Shown here piece after piece: positions 34,822 to 45,097 of a stretch of DNA of 60,952 nucleotides (the stretch's first letter is position 1; each line of letters opens with the position of its first letter). A program made the position numbers and the translations under genes. A model generated the notes under the pieces. The model ran no database searches. It had not been told where the DNA came from and was given only the letters and a program-made list of their open reading frames with translations. Location: positions 1 to 60,952 of the forward strand of contig JBAWWO010000006.1 in assembly GCA_037146715.1 (NCBI GenBank), written 5' to 3'. This DNA comes from Alphaproteobacteria bacterium. Its GTDB lineage: Bacteria; Pseudomonadota; Alphaproteobacteria; UBA7879; UBA5542.

Positions 34822-36072
34822 GTGCACACCGTTATCCCCTTAACCGAAATTGTTACCATTGTTCTATGCGCCCTGGTGTGTGGAATGATCTTAACACGCC
34901 TTAAGCAACCCGCTGTTTTAGGATATGTGCTGGCAGGGGTTATTTTGGGACCGTCTCTACTTGAAGGGGCTGACATACAGACTATTATTAAGGCCTTAGC
35001 CGAGTTAGGTGTCTTTATGCTGCTGTTTACCCTGGGGGTTGATATGAACCTTCGCTTTTTTAAAAGCAACTGGGTCATTACGGTGGGATGCGTTTTGCTG
35101 CAGTTTTTATTCAGCATTGCAGCCGTTTACGGCATTTCTGTCTTTTTTAACTGGTCGTTTGGCCTTGTGTTTGTGATTGGGTCCATGATTTGCCTTAGCA
35201 GTACAGCCGTTGCTATTAAAATGCTGGAAAGCATGGGAGAGCTAAAAACTGACATCGGTCACTTGACCATTAGCATTTTGATTGCCCAAGACTTGGCCTT
35301 CGTCCCCATGGCGTTGGCTGTACATGGTCTGGGGGATATGGGATTTAGCATTGGGACCCTACTGGCAAAGATATGCATTTCCGTTGGCATTTTGGTGGCC
35401 CTGATCTGGTATTTAAGCCGCACAGAACGCGTACGCATTCCCTATTTGAATCAGATTTCTCATTCGGGGGAACTGCTCCCTTTGATGACTCTAAGCTTTT
35501 GCTTTGGGTTAGCAGCCATTACAGGTGCTCTGGGGCTTTCGGCTTCTTATGGAGCTTTTTTGGCAGGCCTTGTACTGGGAAACACAGCGGAACGCCATGA
35601 AATTATTAAGACTACTCATCCCATTCAAAGCACTCTGCTGATGGTTTTCTTCTTATCCATTGGTCTTTTGATTGATCTGAAATTTATTTGGAGCAATATA
35701 ACCTTAATCAGCATCCTGATGGTTGTGATTGCTGTGGGAAAAACCGCCCTAAATGCCGGCATTCTGCATATGTTCAAGCAAAAATGGACCGTATCCTTTA
35801 TCAGTAGCTTAGTTTTGGCCCAGATTGGAGAGTTTTCATTCGTGCTGGCCGATTCAGGGGTATCAAGTCATCTGTTGGGCCCAAACGAACATAAGTTGGT
35901 GATTTCTCTAACTGTCCTTTCTTTAATATTCAGCCCTTTCTGGATGTCAATTGCCCGAAAGTTCCAAGGGCTTGAAAAAATTAATAGTGTGTATCAAGCC
36001 TCTTTAAATACACCAAAAGGTATCAAGAATAAGATTGCAGATTTCTTTTCATGGAAAAAAGACGACCTATAA
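34822..36072 (+). CDS. Kef-type CPA2 monovalent cation:proton antiporter
   Basis: I place the start at GTG 34822, with GGAG 6-9 bases upstream. The open frame extends further left, but only through tRNA-Gln. The product (416 aa) has about 12 transmembrane segments, with CPA2 marks such as [22 protein letters not shown] near the N-terminus, [15 protein letters not shown] and [10 protein letters not shown]. It has only the transport domain: the RCK/TrkA_N nucleotide-sensing domain of KefB/KefC is missing, so it would be gated differently or by a separate partner. The end overlaps rnhB by 22 bases. Confidence 0.9.
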   Translation: MHTVIPLTEIVTIVLCALVCGMILTRLKQPAVLGYVLAGVILGPSLLEGADIQTIIKALAELGVFMLLFTLGVDMNLRFFKSNWVITVGCVLLQFLFSIAAVYGISVFFNWSFGLVFVIGSMICLSSTAVAIKMLESMGELKTDIGHLTISILIAQDLAFVPMALAVHGLGDMGFSIGTLLAKICISVGILVALIWYLSRTERVRIPYLNQISHSGELLPLMTLSFCFGLAAITGALGLSASYGAFLAGLVLGNTAERHEIIKTTHPIQSTLLMVFFLSIGLLIDLKFIWSNITLISILMVVIAVGKTALNAGILHMFKQKWTVSFISSLVLAQIGEFSFVLADSGVSSHLLGPNEHKLVISLTVLSLIFSPFWMSIARKFQGLEKINSVYQASLNTPKGIKNKIADFFSWKKDDL

Positions 36073-36704
36073 AATACGAACCCTCTTTTGAGTTCGAGCA
36101 TGCCTATCCCTCCCCCGTTGTAGGGTTGGACGAAGCAGGTTGTGGTGCATGGGTTGGTCCTGTAGTCGCTGGCGCGGCCTTTATTTTACCCGCCTGCCCT
36201 CATGATTTACTACACGCCTTGAATGATTCCAAACGTCTAACGGAAAAAGTACGGGAAAGTTTGTTTCAAACCTTTCAAGAAAACCCCGCCTACATTAAAA
36301 TAGCTACGGGCCTGGCAACGACCGAAGAAATCGAATCTTTGAACATTCGAAATGCAGCCTTGTTAGCTATGAGCCGCGCTTATGAGTTGCTGGAAATACC
36401 AGCCCTTATGGCTTTGGTAGATGGGACAGGAAAACCGAGACTTCCCTGTCCCAGCCGATCTATCATTAAAGGCGATCAGCGAAGTTATTCCATTGCAGCA
36501 GCCTCAATTGCCGCCAAAGTAACCCGCGACCACTTGATGAAAGCTCTTGCAGAAGAATTCCCTTCCTATGGCTGGGCAACGAATGCAGGTTACGGAACTC
36601 AAGAGCATCAGAGAGCCCTGAAAGAACATGGGGTTACACCATACCATCGCAGAAGCTACAAACCCATTCAGGCCTTGTTGGGGACTCTTTTCTCGTCCTT
36701 GTGA
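36051..36704 (+). CDS. rnhB: Ribonuclease HII
   Basis: The enzyme removes ribonucleotides from DNA-RNA hybrids. The signature [19 protein letters not shown] (residues about 24-42) supplies the conserved Asp and Glu. A third acidic residue is in ALVDGTGKP, and the [21 protein letters not shown] block supplies the fourth. The length (217) is normal. The start lies inside the end of the antiporter gene, suggesting translational coupling. Confidence 0.96.
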   Translation: MEKRRPIKYEPSFEFEHAYPSPVVGLDEAGCGAWVGPVVAGAAFILPACPHDLLHALNDSKRLTEKVRESLFQTFQENPAYIKIATGLATTEEIESLNIRNAALLAMSRAYELLEIPALMALVDGTGKPRLPCPSRSIIKGDQRSYSIAAASIAAKVTRDHLMKALAEEFPSYGWATNAGYGTQEHQRALKEHGVTPYHRRSYKPIQALLGTLFSSL

Positions 36705-36759
36705 GAAACACCATAGGCCGACGAAGCAATACAGCTCTGTTTTTTTGCGATGAAGTGTC

Positions 36760-36776
36760 CCAAAAAGTTAGGTTTT
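36760..36776 (-). repeat. 17-bp post-stop repeat (copy 3)
   Basis: CCAAAAAGTTAGGTTTT lies 11 bases beyond the grxC stop in the same relative orientation as the copies after tpsB and alr. Beside it (36713-36734) is a partial relative of the GCTTCGTCGG/GCAATCCAG repeat class. Confidence 0.5.
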
Positions 36777-36787
36777 GTGCTAGTTTT

Positions 36788-37045
36788 TTACTTAAGGAGT
36801 TGGTCTAGTTCACCCATATCTTCCTTTTCATAAAGATCATCACATCCACCCACATGCATCTCCCCTATGAAAATCTGAGGCACGGTTTTGCGGCCTTGGG
36901 CTTTTACAACCAGCTTTTCTCGCTCTTCTGACTTATTCGTCACATCAATTTCTTCGTAAGAGAGCCCCTTACGGTCTAAAAGCATTTTTGCCTTCACGCA
37001 ATAGGGGCAATAACTTGCCGTATAAATTCTAATTTTCTTGCTCAT
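36788..37045 (-). CDS. grxC: Glutaredoxin 3
   Basis: A dithiol glutaredoxin of 85 residues with active site CPYC (about residues 12-15, in ASYCPYCVKAK), the cis-proline block RKTVPQIFIGEMHVGGCDDL and a normal length. It reduces disulfides using glutathione. It is the last gene of the rne-corC-comF-grxC group, 9 bases after comF. Confidence 0.96.
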   Translation of the reverse strand: MSKKIRIYTASYCPYCVKAKMLLDRKGLSYEEIDVTNKSEEREKLVVKAQGRKTVPQIFIGEMHVGGCDDLYEKEDMGELDQLLK

Positions 37046-37054
37046 ATCATTTCC

Positions 37055-37765
37055 TTATAAAACCCGGGCAGCAACAAGGGTTCTCACCTCTTGAGCACCT
37101 GCCCTTAGCAAGGCTTTCGCACAGGCATTCAGAGTTGCCCCCGTTGTCATCACATCATCAACTAAAATGACGACCTTACCCTGAACCAATTTTTCATGTT
37201 GGTCAAGCACTTGAAAAACATTTGCAACATTTTTTTCGCGTTCTTGCACAGTTAAATCACCCTGAGAAGGCGTCCTTTTTATTCTTTTTAAAATAGTCAT
37301 TTTGGCGGGAATCTGTGATTTTTTCTCTAGCCTTTTTGCTAAAACGGCAGCCTGGTTAAAACCTCGTTTTAAAAGGCGCGTCCAATGCAAAGGCACTGGC
37401 ACAAACAGATCCGCATCCTGCAGAATATCCTTACCAGCCCGCTGCATCCAATCCCCCAGCAGGGGCGCAAAATGAATGGCCTTATTATGTTTAAAAGGCA
37501 GAATAAGATTTTTGGAAAAATGATCGTATTTGAAAACCGCTCGGGTTTTAGAAAAACTTGGGGGCGCATCTAGGCAAGCCCCACACTTTAATTGGTGTCC
37601 GTGTTCTCCAAAACTAAAGGGGTAGGCACAGCTTTCGCAAAAAGGGTCTGTAATGAAATCAATTTCCTCCCAACACTTGGCGCAAACAGCCGTGTTATCT
37701 TGAAGTAAATCGCGACACATTAAACAAACAGGGGGCAGAAAGAAGTTTATGGCAGCGGTGTACAT
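37055..37765 (-). CDS. comF: ComF family phosphoribosyltransferase-like protein
   Basis: An N-terminal zinc-binding region has cysteine pairs (CLMC and CAKC, CESC, CGAC between residues 14 and 62). The PRT domain carries the PRPP-binding loop VILVDDVMTTGATLNAC (about 195-211). ComF homologues act in DNA uptake in naturally competent bacteria, but most are of uncertain role. It overlaps the corC stop by one base and precedes grxC. Confidence 0.92.
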   Translation of the reverse strand: MYTAAINFFLPPVCLMCRDLLQDNTAVCAKCWEEIDFITDPFCESCAYPFSFGEHGHQLKCGACLDAPPSFSKTRAVFKYDHFSKNLILPFKHNKAIHFAPLLGDWMQRAGKDILQDADLFVPVPLHWTRLLKRGFNQAAVLAKRLEKKSQIPAKMTILKRIKRTPSQGDLTVQEREKNVANVFQVLDQHEKLVQGKVVILVDDVMTTGATLNACAKALLRAGAQEVRTLVAARVL

Positions 37766-39036
37766 TACCCCTCTTGAGCTGCCGGAAACTTAATCTTCAC
37801 CAAAGTAATCTGATTATCTTCCCGGCGTAAAATTTTAAATTCAACGTCGTAAAAAAGATAAGTCTGCCCTACTTTAGGAATATCTTGGCTCTCATAAATC
37901 AAAAGCCCCCCGATGGTGGCGGCTTCTTCATCAGGCAACTCTAGCCCAAAGTGGCGGTTAAAGTCACGAATAGTCACAATACCGTCTACCCAAAAACATC
38001 CGTTCTTGGCGGGTCGAATGTGTACATTTTCCAAGTCATATTCGTCATCAATTTGCCCCACAATTTCTTCCAGAATATCTTCTAGCGTCACAATGCCTGA
38101 AAAGCTACCGTATTCATCAACCACCAAAGCCAAATGGGTTCGTTGATCGCGGAAAGCGTGCATCTGATGAAGCAAGGGCGTAACACCCGGCACAAACCAG
38201 GGGCGGTCTACTATTTTACGCAGATCAACCGCTTTTTTCCTGCCTTTTAGTTTTGAATATTCCTTCAGAAAAGTTTTGGTGTGCAATACGCCCACAATAT
38301 TTTCAGATTCCTTTTCCCACAAGGGAAGCCGGCTATAGCGACTGGCCACAATCTGTTCATAGACCTTGTCCATGCTGGCATCCAGGTGAATCATTTCAAC
38401 ATCAGATCGATGCACCATAATTTCTTCCACAGTTACAGAGGCCAGATCTAGAATGCTATGCAACATAGAGCTTTCTTTTTTTAAGCGTTCTTTTCCATGC
38501 AAATCAATCACACTGCGAAGTTCTTCAAGAGAAGAAGACCATCCATCCCCCTTGTCCGTTTTCACCCCCAGCAGGCCTAAGCATTTTTCAGAAATAATCT
38601 GAACCAGATACATAAGAGGGCTTAGAATTTTTATAAAAACCTTCAGAAAAGAGCCTATTTTCAAAACAAAGTTTTCAGGATGGTTAATGGCATAGGTTTT
38701 CGGTAAAACCTCTAAAAAAATAATGATGAATAGGGCTAAACAGATACTGGATAAAATCACGCCTTTTTCATCAAACAACTGAATAAAGACACTTGTGGCC
38801 AAGGAAGTAGCCAGCGTATTGGTGGCATTGTTCCCAATCAGAACCGTGCCCAAGACATGGTTCATTTTTTGGGACAGCTCTTCAATTATTTTAGCTTTAG
38901 CGTTCCCCTTTTGGGAAAGTCTATGAATGCGTGGCCGGGAGAAAGCCCCCAAAGACGTTTCAGTTGCAGAAAGAAAAGACGCCAGCAGAAATAAAAATAT
39001 GGCCCCAATTCCAGAAATCCAAATCATTAATTCCAT
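37765..39036 (-). CDS. CNNM/CBS-domain HlyC/CorC family membrane protein
   Basis: The N-terminal DUF21/CNNM membrane domain has about four hydrophobic segments up to residue 150, with the SATETSLGAFSRPRI block near 24. A CBS pair is at about 200-320, in the usual EIMVHRSDVEMI start and VVDEYGSFSGIVTLEDILEEI end. A C-terminal CorC_HlyC domain runs to 423. The family is linked to magnesium or other cation export and to metal resistance; the original haemolysin label is historical. It sits between rne and comF in a tight leftward operon. Confidence 0.92.
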   Translation of the reverse strand: MELMIWISGIGAIFLFLLASFLSATETSLGAFSRPRIHRLSQKGNAKAKIIEELSQKMNHVLGTVLIGNNATNTLATSLATSVFIQLFDEKGVILSSICLALFIIIFLEVLPKTYAINHPENFVLKIGSFLKVFIKILSPLMYLVQIISEKCLGLLGVKTDKGDGWSSSLEELRSVIDLHGKERLKKESSMLHSILDLASVTVEEIMVHRSDVEMIHLDASMDKVYEQIVASRYSRLPLWEKESENIVGVLHTKTFLKEYSKLKGRKKAVDLRKIVDRPWFVPGVTPLLHQMHAFRDQRTHLALVVDEYGSFSGIVTLEDILEEIVGQIDDEYDLENVHIRPAKNGCFWVDGIVTIRDFNRHFGLELPDEEAATIGGLLIYESQDIPKVGQTYLFYDVEFKILRREDNQITLVKIKFPAAQEG

Positions 39037-39056
39037 AGATTTCCTTTATTCACGAA

Positions 39057-41237
39057 CTAGTTATCCAGAAGTTTTTTCCACCAACCCCCTTGACCTTTCC
39101 CCCCCTGCCCTTTACCTCTAGGTGCCCGAGCAGGCACGTCTAGTTGAATAGAAGACTGCAAGAAAGAATCAGGCGAAAGATTGCCGTTCACATCATCTGG
39201 GTGTTCATCAGGTTCAGTCGCCCCTTTGGATTGTTGTTGGGGATTATTTTCCCGAGGTCTACGATCCCGGCGGCGATTTCTGTTGCGACGCTTTTCAGTG
39301 CGTACCGGTTCAACATCTGCGTTAGACAGGGGAACATCTGTTGCCTCTACCTCTTCATCTGTCTGTTCAATGGGGGCTTTTTGTCCCTCACCTTCAACTG
39401 GCGCTTCAGGACTAGGGGCTCCATTAGCGTTTTGATTGGGATTACCCTTCCGTCGCCGTCTGTCAGATCTTCTAGCACGATCATTCTTGTTGGCTCCCGC
39501 TTTTTCTTGGGATTCCTTATGCTCCCCCTTGGTCCCAACAGAGTCCACCAAGAAATTTCCTGAAGAATCTTCAATCCGGAAACCTGTTGCCCCCAAAGCT
39601 TCGTCTTGTTCAACCGTAAAGAATAAACCTCGTCTGGCTTCTAAATCGAACAATTCTTTCCTTTTTTCGCTCAGCAAATAGAAGCCAAGTTCAGCAGAAA
39701 TTTTAACTTTAAGAATTTCTTCTTCTTTTTTGTTAAAGAAAACTTCTTCCAACACCCTCAACAGCTGCAAGCACAAAGATTCTTTTGATCTGATAAACCC
39801 TGCCCCTGAGCAATAAGAACACCGTACAGAAACAGATTCCGTCACACTGGGCCTAAGCCGTTGGCGCGACATTTCCAAAAGCCCAAATTGACTGATACGC
39901 CCCACTTGAATCCTGGCTCTGTCTGAGGCCAAACATTCCTTAAGTTTGCGTTCAACAGCAATATTGTGTTTCAGATCACTCATATCGATGAAGTCAATGA
40001 CCAAAAGACCAGCCAAATCTCGCAAGCGCAGTTGGCGGGAAATTTCTTCCGCCGCTTCCAAGTTTGTTTTTAAAGCCGTACTGTCAATATGTCGTTCACG
40101 GGTTGCCTGGCCCGAGTTCACATCAATAGCTACCAAAGCTTCCGTCACGTTCATAACAATGTATCCTCCCGAAGGCAACTTGACCTCAGGCGAATATATT
40201 TGCTCAATTTGCTGTTCAATCTTATATTTTTGGAACAAGGGAATCTTCGCAGAATCCTTATAGTGGTTAATGCGTTTTACCTGGCTAGGAATAATCGTTT
40301 TAATGAAGTCTCTGGCTTCCTTAAAGGCTTCCTCGCCTTCAATCCAGACTTCTTCCACATCAGGGGTATAAACATCCCGCAAAGATCTGCGAATAAGGGC
40401 TGCTTCCTCGTGTACCAAGGCCGGCGCATTAGCCTTTAGGGTTTCTTCTCTAATATCAGCCCACAACTTAATAAGATATCCATAGTCTCGCTTGATTTCT
40501 GCTTTACTTCTATCAAGGCCTGCCGTTCTAATGATCAAGGACATTCCCTCAGGAACACCCAAGTCTTTCATTAATTCTTTCAATCGTTTGCGATGTTGCA
40601 CATCCGTAATTTTTCTGGAAACACCCCCTGCATTTAAGGCATTGGGCATCAGAACGCTATAACGGCCAGCCAAAGACACGAATGTTGTAAGCGCTGCCCC
40701 CTTGTTGCCCCGTTCTTCCTTAACAACCTGAACCAGAACAACCTGACGGCTATTAATAACTTCCTGAATTTTATAATTCCGATAAAGAGCAAATTTCTTG
40801 CGAAGACTTTCTTCATCTGCACTTGTATCATCTGTAGATTCTTCTGTAGGCGTTTCTTCTGAGTTTTCCATCACTTCAGAACTATCCTCAGAGTGCCCGT
40901 TCTGCTCATCTAGAGGCGTTTCATGATGGTGAACACCCTCTTCAGCTGGCTTTTCTTCCTGTTCGATAATTTCTTCCCTATCCGCAACAGGAATGCGGAA
41001 ATAATCGGGGTGAATTTCTGTAAAAGCCAGAAACCCATGTCTGTTTCTACCGTAATCCACGAAAGCCGCCTGTAAAGAGGGCTCTATGCGAACGATTTTT
41101 CCTAGATAGATATTGCCCTTAAGGGGTTTTTTTGAAACATGTTCAAAATCGAAATCCACCAGCTGCGAATCCTGTAAAACAGCGACCCGTATTTCTTCCT
41201 GATGAGATGCATCAATAAGCATACACTTTTTAACCAT
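39057..41237 (-). CDS. rne: Ribonuclease E/G
   Basis: The endoribonuclease that starts mRNA decay and processes rRNA. The S1 domain (GNIYLGKIVRIEPSLQAAFVDYG, in parts, about 40-62) is interrupted at about 95-150 by an acidic insert, as in other alphaproteobacterial RNase E. The catalytic DNase I-like region has the metal-binding aspartates in VAIDVNSGQ (near 370) and VIDFIDM (near 413). The zinc-link is CSYCSG near 472, with S-Y in place of the usual P-R/K. The tail (about 570-726) is Arg/Pro/Glu-rich and probably binds RNA and degradosome partners. It is short compared with most alphaproteobacterial homologues. Long open frames on the other strand are artefacts of this tail. Confidence 0.94.
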   Translation of the reverse strand: MVKKCMLIDASHQEEIRVAVLQDSQLVDFDFEHVSKKPLKGNIYLGKIVRIEPSLQAAFVDYGRNRHGFLAFTEIHPDYFRIPVADREEIIEQEEKPAEEGVHHHETPLDEQNGHSEDSSEVMENSEETPTEESTDDTSADEESLRKKFALYRNYKIQEVINSRQVVLVQVVKEERGNKGAALTTFVSLAGRYSVLMPNALNAGGVSRKITDVQHRKRLKELMKDLGVPEGMSLIIRTAGLDRSKAEIKRDYGYLIKLWADIREETLKANAPALVHEEAALIRRSLRDVYTPDVEEVWIEGEEAFKEARDFIKTIIPSQVKRINHYKDSAKIPLFQKYKIEQQIEQIYSPEVKLPSGGYIVMNVTEALVAIDVNSGQATRERHIDSTALKTNLEAAEEISRQLRLRDLAGLLVIDFIDMSDLKHNIAVERKLKECLASDRARIQVGRISQFGLLEMSRQRLRPSVTESVSVRCSYCSGAGFIRSKESLCLQLLRVLEEVFFNKKEEEILKVKISAELGFYLLSEKRKELFDLEARRGLFFTVEQDEALGATGFRIEDSSGNFLVDSVGTKGEHKESQEKAGANKNDRARRSDRRRRKGNPNQNANGAPSPEAPVEGEGQKAPIEQTDEEVEATDVPLSNADVEPVRTEKRRNRNRRRDRRPRENNPQQQSKGATEPDEHPDDVNGNLSPDSFLQSSIQLDVPARAPRGKGQGGKGQGGWWKKLLDN

Positions 41238-41434
41238 TTGTATTGTAACTCCGTTATTTGTCTAAAATTTGTAAAAAAAATGAGATTCATTTCTTAAAAT
41301 TTGTTTTTAAATTGTGTGGAACTCGCTTTCATTTCATATCAAAGAAAGCTATTCTCCTAAAACTTCTGCGGATAACCATCAACACATTGACCGGTTACCG
41401 TCCTACGTATAGGATACATAGGCAGGGAAATACC

Positions 41435-41463
41435 CTGAAATCACTATAACGACTTATTATAAT
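41435..41463 (+). promoter_or_regulatory. Candidate amiC promoter
   Basis: CTGAAA (41435-41440), 17 bases, then a perfect TATAAT (41458-41463), 34 bases before the amiC ATG. Upstream, TCCTA-CGTA-TAGGA (41401-41414) is a short palindrome that could be an operator in this divergent rne/amiC region. Confidence 0.5.
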
Positions 41464-41496
41464 TTTTGAAAGCGATAATATAAGAGACCTCTAAAA

Positions 41497-42675
41497 ATGC
41501 TTGGAATCTCACAATGGAAAAAAAGATCAAAAACCCTGATCATTAGAAGGGCCGGATCTGCGTGCCTTGTTTTTCTGTTTGCCCTCTTCATTTTTTGCAC
41601 AACTCAGTCAGCTCAGCTGAAAAAAATACGGGTGGGAAGCCATCCCACTTTCACCCGAATTGTCTTTGATTTTGATCAAAAACCGCAATTTGAAGCCCCT
41701 AGAAATTTAGAAACTCCCGATTATTTAGAACTTTTCTTCCCCAGTGACGGCCTCATTGAAAGCGCCACTCAACCGGCTGAAGGCCTGGTCGCAACCTATC
41801 ACGTTCAGAAAGCCCGAAAAAAAATACTGTTTCGCTTTAAAGAGCCCAGCAAAATCAAGAATTCCTTTTTGATTGCCGCCAACGCTGAAATGCCCACCTA
41901 TCGCTATGTCATCGACATTGAAAAAGGGCCCATAGAAATTGGGCCTGTTTCCCCTGTCCCAGACAAGGCACCACCCCCACCCCCTATCGAAAAAAGAATT
42001 ATCATTATTGATGCAGGTCATGGAGGCATTGATACGGGGGCCGTTAGTCGCTCTAAAAAAATACAAGAAAAAACAATTACCCTAAGCGTCGCTAAATTAT
42101 TATCAGAAAAATTGAACAAAACTGGCAATTACAATTGTATCTTGACCCGAGATAAAGATGCCTTTCTAAAATTGGGACAGCGCCTGAAAAAAGCACATAC
42201 TTTAAAAGGAGATTTGTTCATTTCCTTGCATGCCGATAGCAACCCCCAATCTGATGTCCGAGGACTTGCGGTTTACACTCTGTCTGCTGTTGCCTCTGAC
42301 CGTGAAGCTGCACGACTTGCAAAAAAGGAAAATGAAGCTGATTTACTAGGCCCTGCCTCAGATGAGTCTGAAGACCCTGAAGTTGCAAACATTCTTATTG
42401 ATCTGGTGAAACGAGAAACCATGAACTTATCCACCCTTTTGGCCAGATCCCTTACTAAAAAGGCTGGAGAACAAGTTTTCTTGCTTAGAAAACCTCATCG
42501 CTTTGCTGATTTTTATGTGTTAAGGTCTCCCAAAATTCCCTCTGTCTTAGTTGAGCTTGGATATATCTCGAACCGGGAAGATGAGAAATTATTATCTTCC
42601 TCTCATCATCAAGATAAGATTTGTGAAGGATTATTAGAAGGTATTAACACGTATTTTAAAGAGCACTATGCATAA
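41497..42675 (+). CDS. amiC: N-acetylmuramoyl-L-alanine amidase
   Basis: This periplasmic zinc amidase splits septal peptidoglycan. A membrane-spanning export signal lies at about residues 20-38 after a basic stretch. An AMIN domain (IRVGSHPTFTRIVFDFD onward) targets it to the septum. The Amidase_3 domain starts near 165 (IIIDAGHGGIDTGA, zinc His), with SLHADSNPQ supplying a second His and VELGYISNRED the catalytic Glu. The length (392) is normal. It overlaps mrcA by 8 bases. Confidence 0.93.
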   Translation: MLGISQWKKRSKTLIIRRAGSACLVFLFALFIFCTTQSAQLKKIRVGSHPTFTRIVFDFDQKPQFEAPRNLETPDYLELFFPSDGLIESATQPAEGLVATYHVQKARKKILFRFKEPSKIKNSFLIAANAEMPTYRYVIDIEKGPIEIGPVSPVPDKAPPPPPIEKRIIIIDAGHGGIDTGAVSRSKKIQEKTITLSVAKLLSEKLNKTGNYNCILTRDKDAFLKLGQRLKKAHTLKGDLFISLHADSNPQSDVRGLAVYTLSAVASDREAARLAKKENEADLLGPASDESEDPEVANILIDLVKRETMNLSTLLARSLTKKAGEQVFLLRKPHRFADFYVLRSPKIPSVLVELGYISNREDEKLLSSSHHQDKICEGLLEGINTYFKEHYA

Positions 42676-45013
42676 ACAACCTCCCCGCAAGCTATCTTTC
42701 TATTTTTTCGTGTTCTTGTGTGGAACAGGATTGATCTGTTTGTTCACTTACTTTTATTTTCTGGAAGACCTTCCCAACTATAAAAGCCTTGAAAAATATG
42801 AACCCCCCGTTGTGACCCGCATTTATTCTGCAGATGACAAACTATTTGCTGAATATGCAACGGAAAAAAGAATTTTTGTGCCAATTCAGGAAATTCCACC
42901 CCTTGTGGTCAATGCATTTTTAGCGGTAGAAGATAAAAATTTTTATAAACACAAAGGCCTTGATTATATGGGTATTTTTAGAGCCCTATTAAGCAACATT
43001 CATGGTCATTTAATGGGGAAAAAATCCTTGGCAGGCGGATCAACGATTACCCAACAGGTTGCGAAAAACTTCCTGCTTTCAAATGAAAAAACCTTGTCCC
43101 GTAAAATAAAAGAAGCGTTACTCGCCTTCCGTATTGAAAGAAATTTTTCTAAAAAGAAAATCTTAGAACTTTATCTGAATGAAATTTATTTGGGTAATCA
43201 CGCCTATGGGGTCGCCAGCGCTGCCCAACAATATTTCAGCAAAACACTAGATGAACTAACTGTTGCAGAAGCCGCCTATCTAGCAACTCTTCCCAAGGCC
43301 CCAAACCTCTACAGTGTGCAAAAGCATCCGGAAGCTGCCCTTGCGCGCCGCAATTGGGTTATTCAACGGATGTTAGAGGAGCACTTTATTTCCCTGAAAA
43401 GCTCCCAAAAAGCCCTTACCACTCCCCTTGTCTGCAAAGACTATAGCCCCACAGATGTGATTCGGGCAGACCACTGCGCCGAACTTGTTCGCCAACATCT
43501 TTATAAACATTATGGGGAAGACAGTCTTTACAAGGGCGGCCTTGTCATTAAAACCACCTTGGATTCAACCCTACAATCCTATGCCCGCCAAAGCTTAAGA
43601 GATGGCCTTATTTCCTATGACCGGGAAGCGGGCTGGCGAGGCCCCGTCAAAAGAATTTCAACAACTAATTGGAAGGAAGAGCTCAACAAAATATCTATTC
43701 CCCTGGGCGTTCCTTTCTGGACCTTGGCTGTTGTCTTAAAAGTTGAATCTCATCAAGTCATTATTGGCCTTAAGAAAGGTGATTTTGGGGCGATCCCCTT
43801 TGATCAAATCAAATGGGCTCGCAAGTATATTCCCGCAAGACCGGACAATGAAGAATCCAAATATCCTTCTGTAGGTTATGCCCCTAAACAGCCCTCTGAT
43901 GTGCTTAACGAAGGCGATGTTATCGTTGTCAAAAATATTGGCAAAACCATCTATTCCTTAGAACAAATCCCCGAAGTAAACGGAGCCATCATCGCCATGA
44001 ATCCCCACACAGGGCGTATTTTAGCTATGGAGGGGGGGTTTTCCTTTGCCCGCAGCCAATACAATTGGGTTACCCAAGCCAAACGGCAAACGGGATCTGC
44101 CTTCAAACCCTTTGTTTACTTAGCAGCCCTTCAAAGTGGATTTACCCCCAGTTCTCTACTGCAGGATGAACCCATTGAAGTTGATATGGGACCAAACCTG
44201 GGGAGTTGGAAACCTGGCAACATAACAGAACGAACCTTTGGAACGGTGACCTTGCGTACGGCACTAGAGCAATCCTTGAATCTAGCAACCGTATGGCTAA
44301 CCATGCAAATGGGGCTTGACCCCGTTCGAGAGGTAGCTCAAAAATTTGCCATTTATGATAAAATTCCCCATGAAATGTCAATTGTTTTAGGCAGCCTTGA
44401 AACCACCCTGCTTCGTTTAACGCGAGCTTATGCCATGCTAGCTAATGGGGGACACCCGATTACGCCCACCTTTATTGATCATATTCAAGATCGCCATGGG
44501 CAAACCCTGTTTGAATCCCTGCCTATGCCCTCTTTAGAGTTTCTGCAAGATGAAACGCCCATAGATCCTGATAGTCTTACCTTACCGCAACCCATCGTTG
44601 ATCCAGTGGCCATTTACCAAGTTCTTTCTATTTTACAAGGGGGGGTTGAGCGCGGCGCCGCCAAAAACGGAAAAGTTCCTGGCTATGCCATTGCGGGAAA
44701 AACAGGCACAAGCAACGACTATAATGATGCATGGTTTATTGGCACCACCCCCACCCTAACTGTTGGTATTTTAATTGGATTTGATAAACCCAAAAGCCTG
44801 GGACGCTATCAAACCGGGGGACGTGTCGCCGCCCCCATTTTTGCTTCTTTTATGCGACAAGCCCTAAAAGGCAAACCTAATGCCGCCTATCCCTTTCCGG
44901 AAAATACAAAAATGGCCTGGGCAAGCTTAAAAACAGGCAAAGTCGTCCCTCCTGGAACTCCCCACTCAACCTTAGAGATATTTAGAAACGCACCACCTAC
45001 AATGACTAAGTAA
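42668..45013 (+). CDS. mrcA: Bifunctional penicillin-binding protein 1A
   Basis: This class A PBP polymerises and cross-links peptidoglycan. After an N-terminal membrane anchor (about 10-30) comes the GT51 domain, with AVEDKNFYKHKGLD (catalytic Glu near 76) and GGSTITQQVAKN. The transpeptidase has SxxK in TGSAFKPFVYL (about 480), SLN in QSLNLATVWL and KTG in GKTGTSNDYNDAWF (about 677). The length (781) is normal. In many Alphaproteobacteria prfB follows; here an exported protein of unknown type does. Confidence 0.96.
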   Translation: MHKQPPRKLSFYFFVFLCGTGLICLFTYFYFLEDLPNYKSLEKYEPPVVTRIYSADDKLFAEYATEKRIFVPIQEIPPLVVNAFLAVEDKNFYKHKGLDYMGIFRALLSNIHGHLMGKKSLAGGSTITQQVAKNFLLSNEKTLSRKIKEALLAFRIERNFSKKKILELYLNEIYLGNHAYGVASAAQQYFSKTLDELTVAEAAYLATLPKAPNLYSVQKHPEAALARRNWVIQRMLEEHFISLKSSQKALTTPLVCKDYSPTDVIRADHCAELVRQHLYKHYGEDSLYKGGLVIKTTLDSTLQSYARQSLRDGLISYDREAGWRGPVKRISTTNWKEELNKISIPLGVPFWTLAVVLKVESHQVIIGLKKGDFGAIPFDQIKWARKYIPARPDNEESKYPSVGYAPKQPSDVLNEGDVIVVKNIGKTIYSLEQIPEVNGAIIAMNPHTGRILAMEGGFSFARSQYNWVTQAKRQTGSAFKPFVYLAALQSGFTPSSLLQDEPIEVDMGPNLGSWKPGNITERTFGTVTLRTALEQSLNLATVWLTMQMGLDPVREVAQKFAIYDKIPHEMSIVLGSLETTLLRLTRAYAMLANGGHPITPTFIDHIQDRHGQTLFESLPMPSLEFLQDETPIDPDSLTLPQPIVDPVAIYQVLSILQGGVERGAAKNGKVPGYAIAGKTGTSNDYNDAWFIGTTPTLTVGILIGFDKPKSLGRYQTGGRVAAPIFASFMRQALKGKPNAAYPFPENTKMAWASLKTGKVVPPGTPHSTLEIFRNAPPTMTK

Positions 45014-45097
45014 TTTTTTTCAAAACCCCGCCTACAATTTATTGTTTGCAAATAATAAGTTTAGCTTTTATCATAAAAGAAAAAGAACAGGGTAAAT

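Noticed and set aside
39144..39563. Rightward frames opposite the 3' part of rne
   Set aside because: They arise from the Arg/Pro-rich RNase E tail and encode nothing recognisable.
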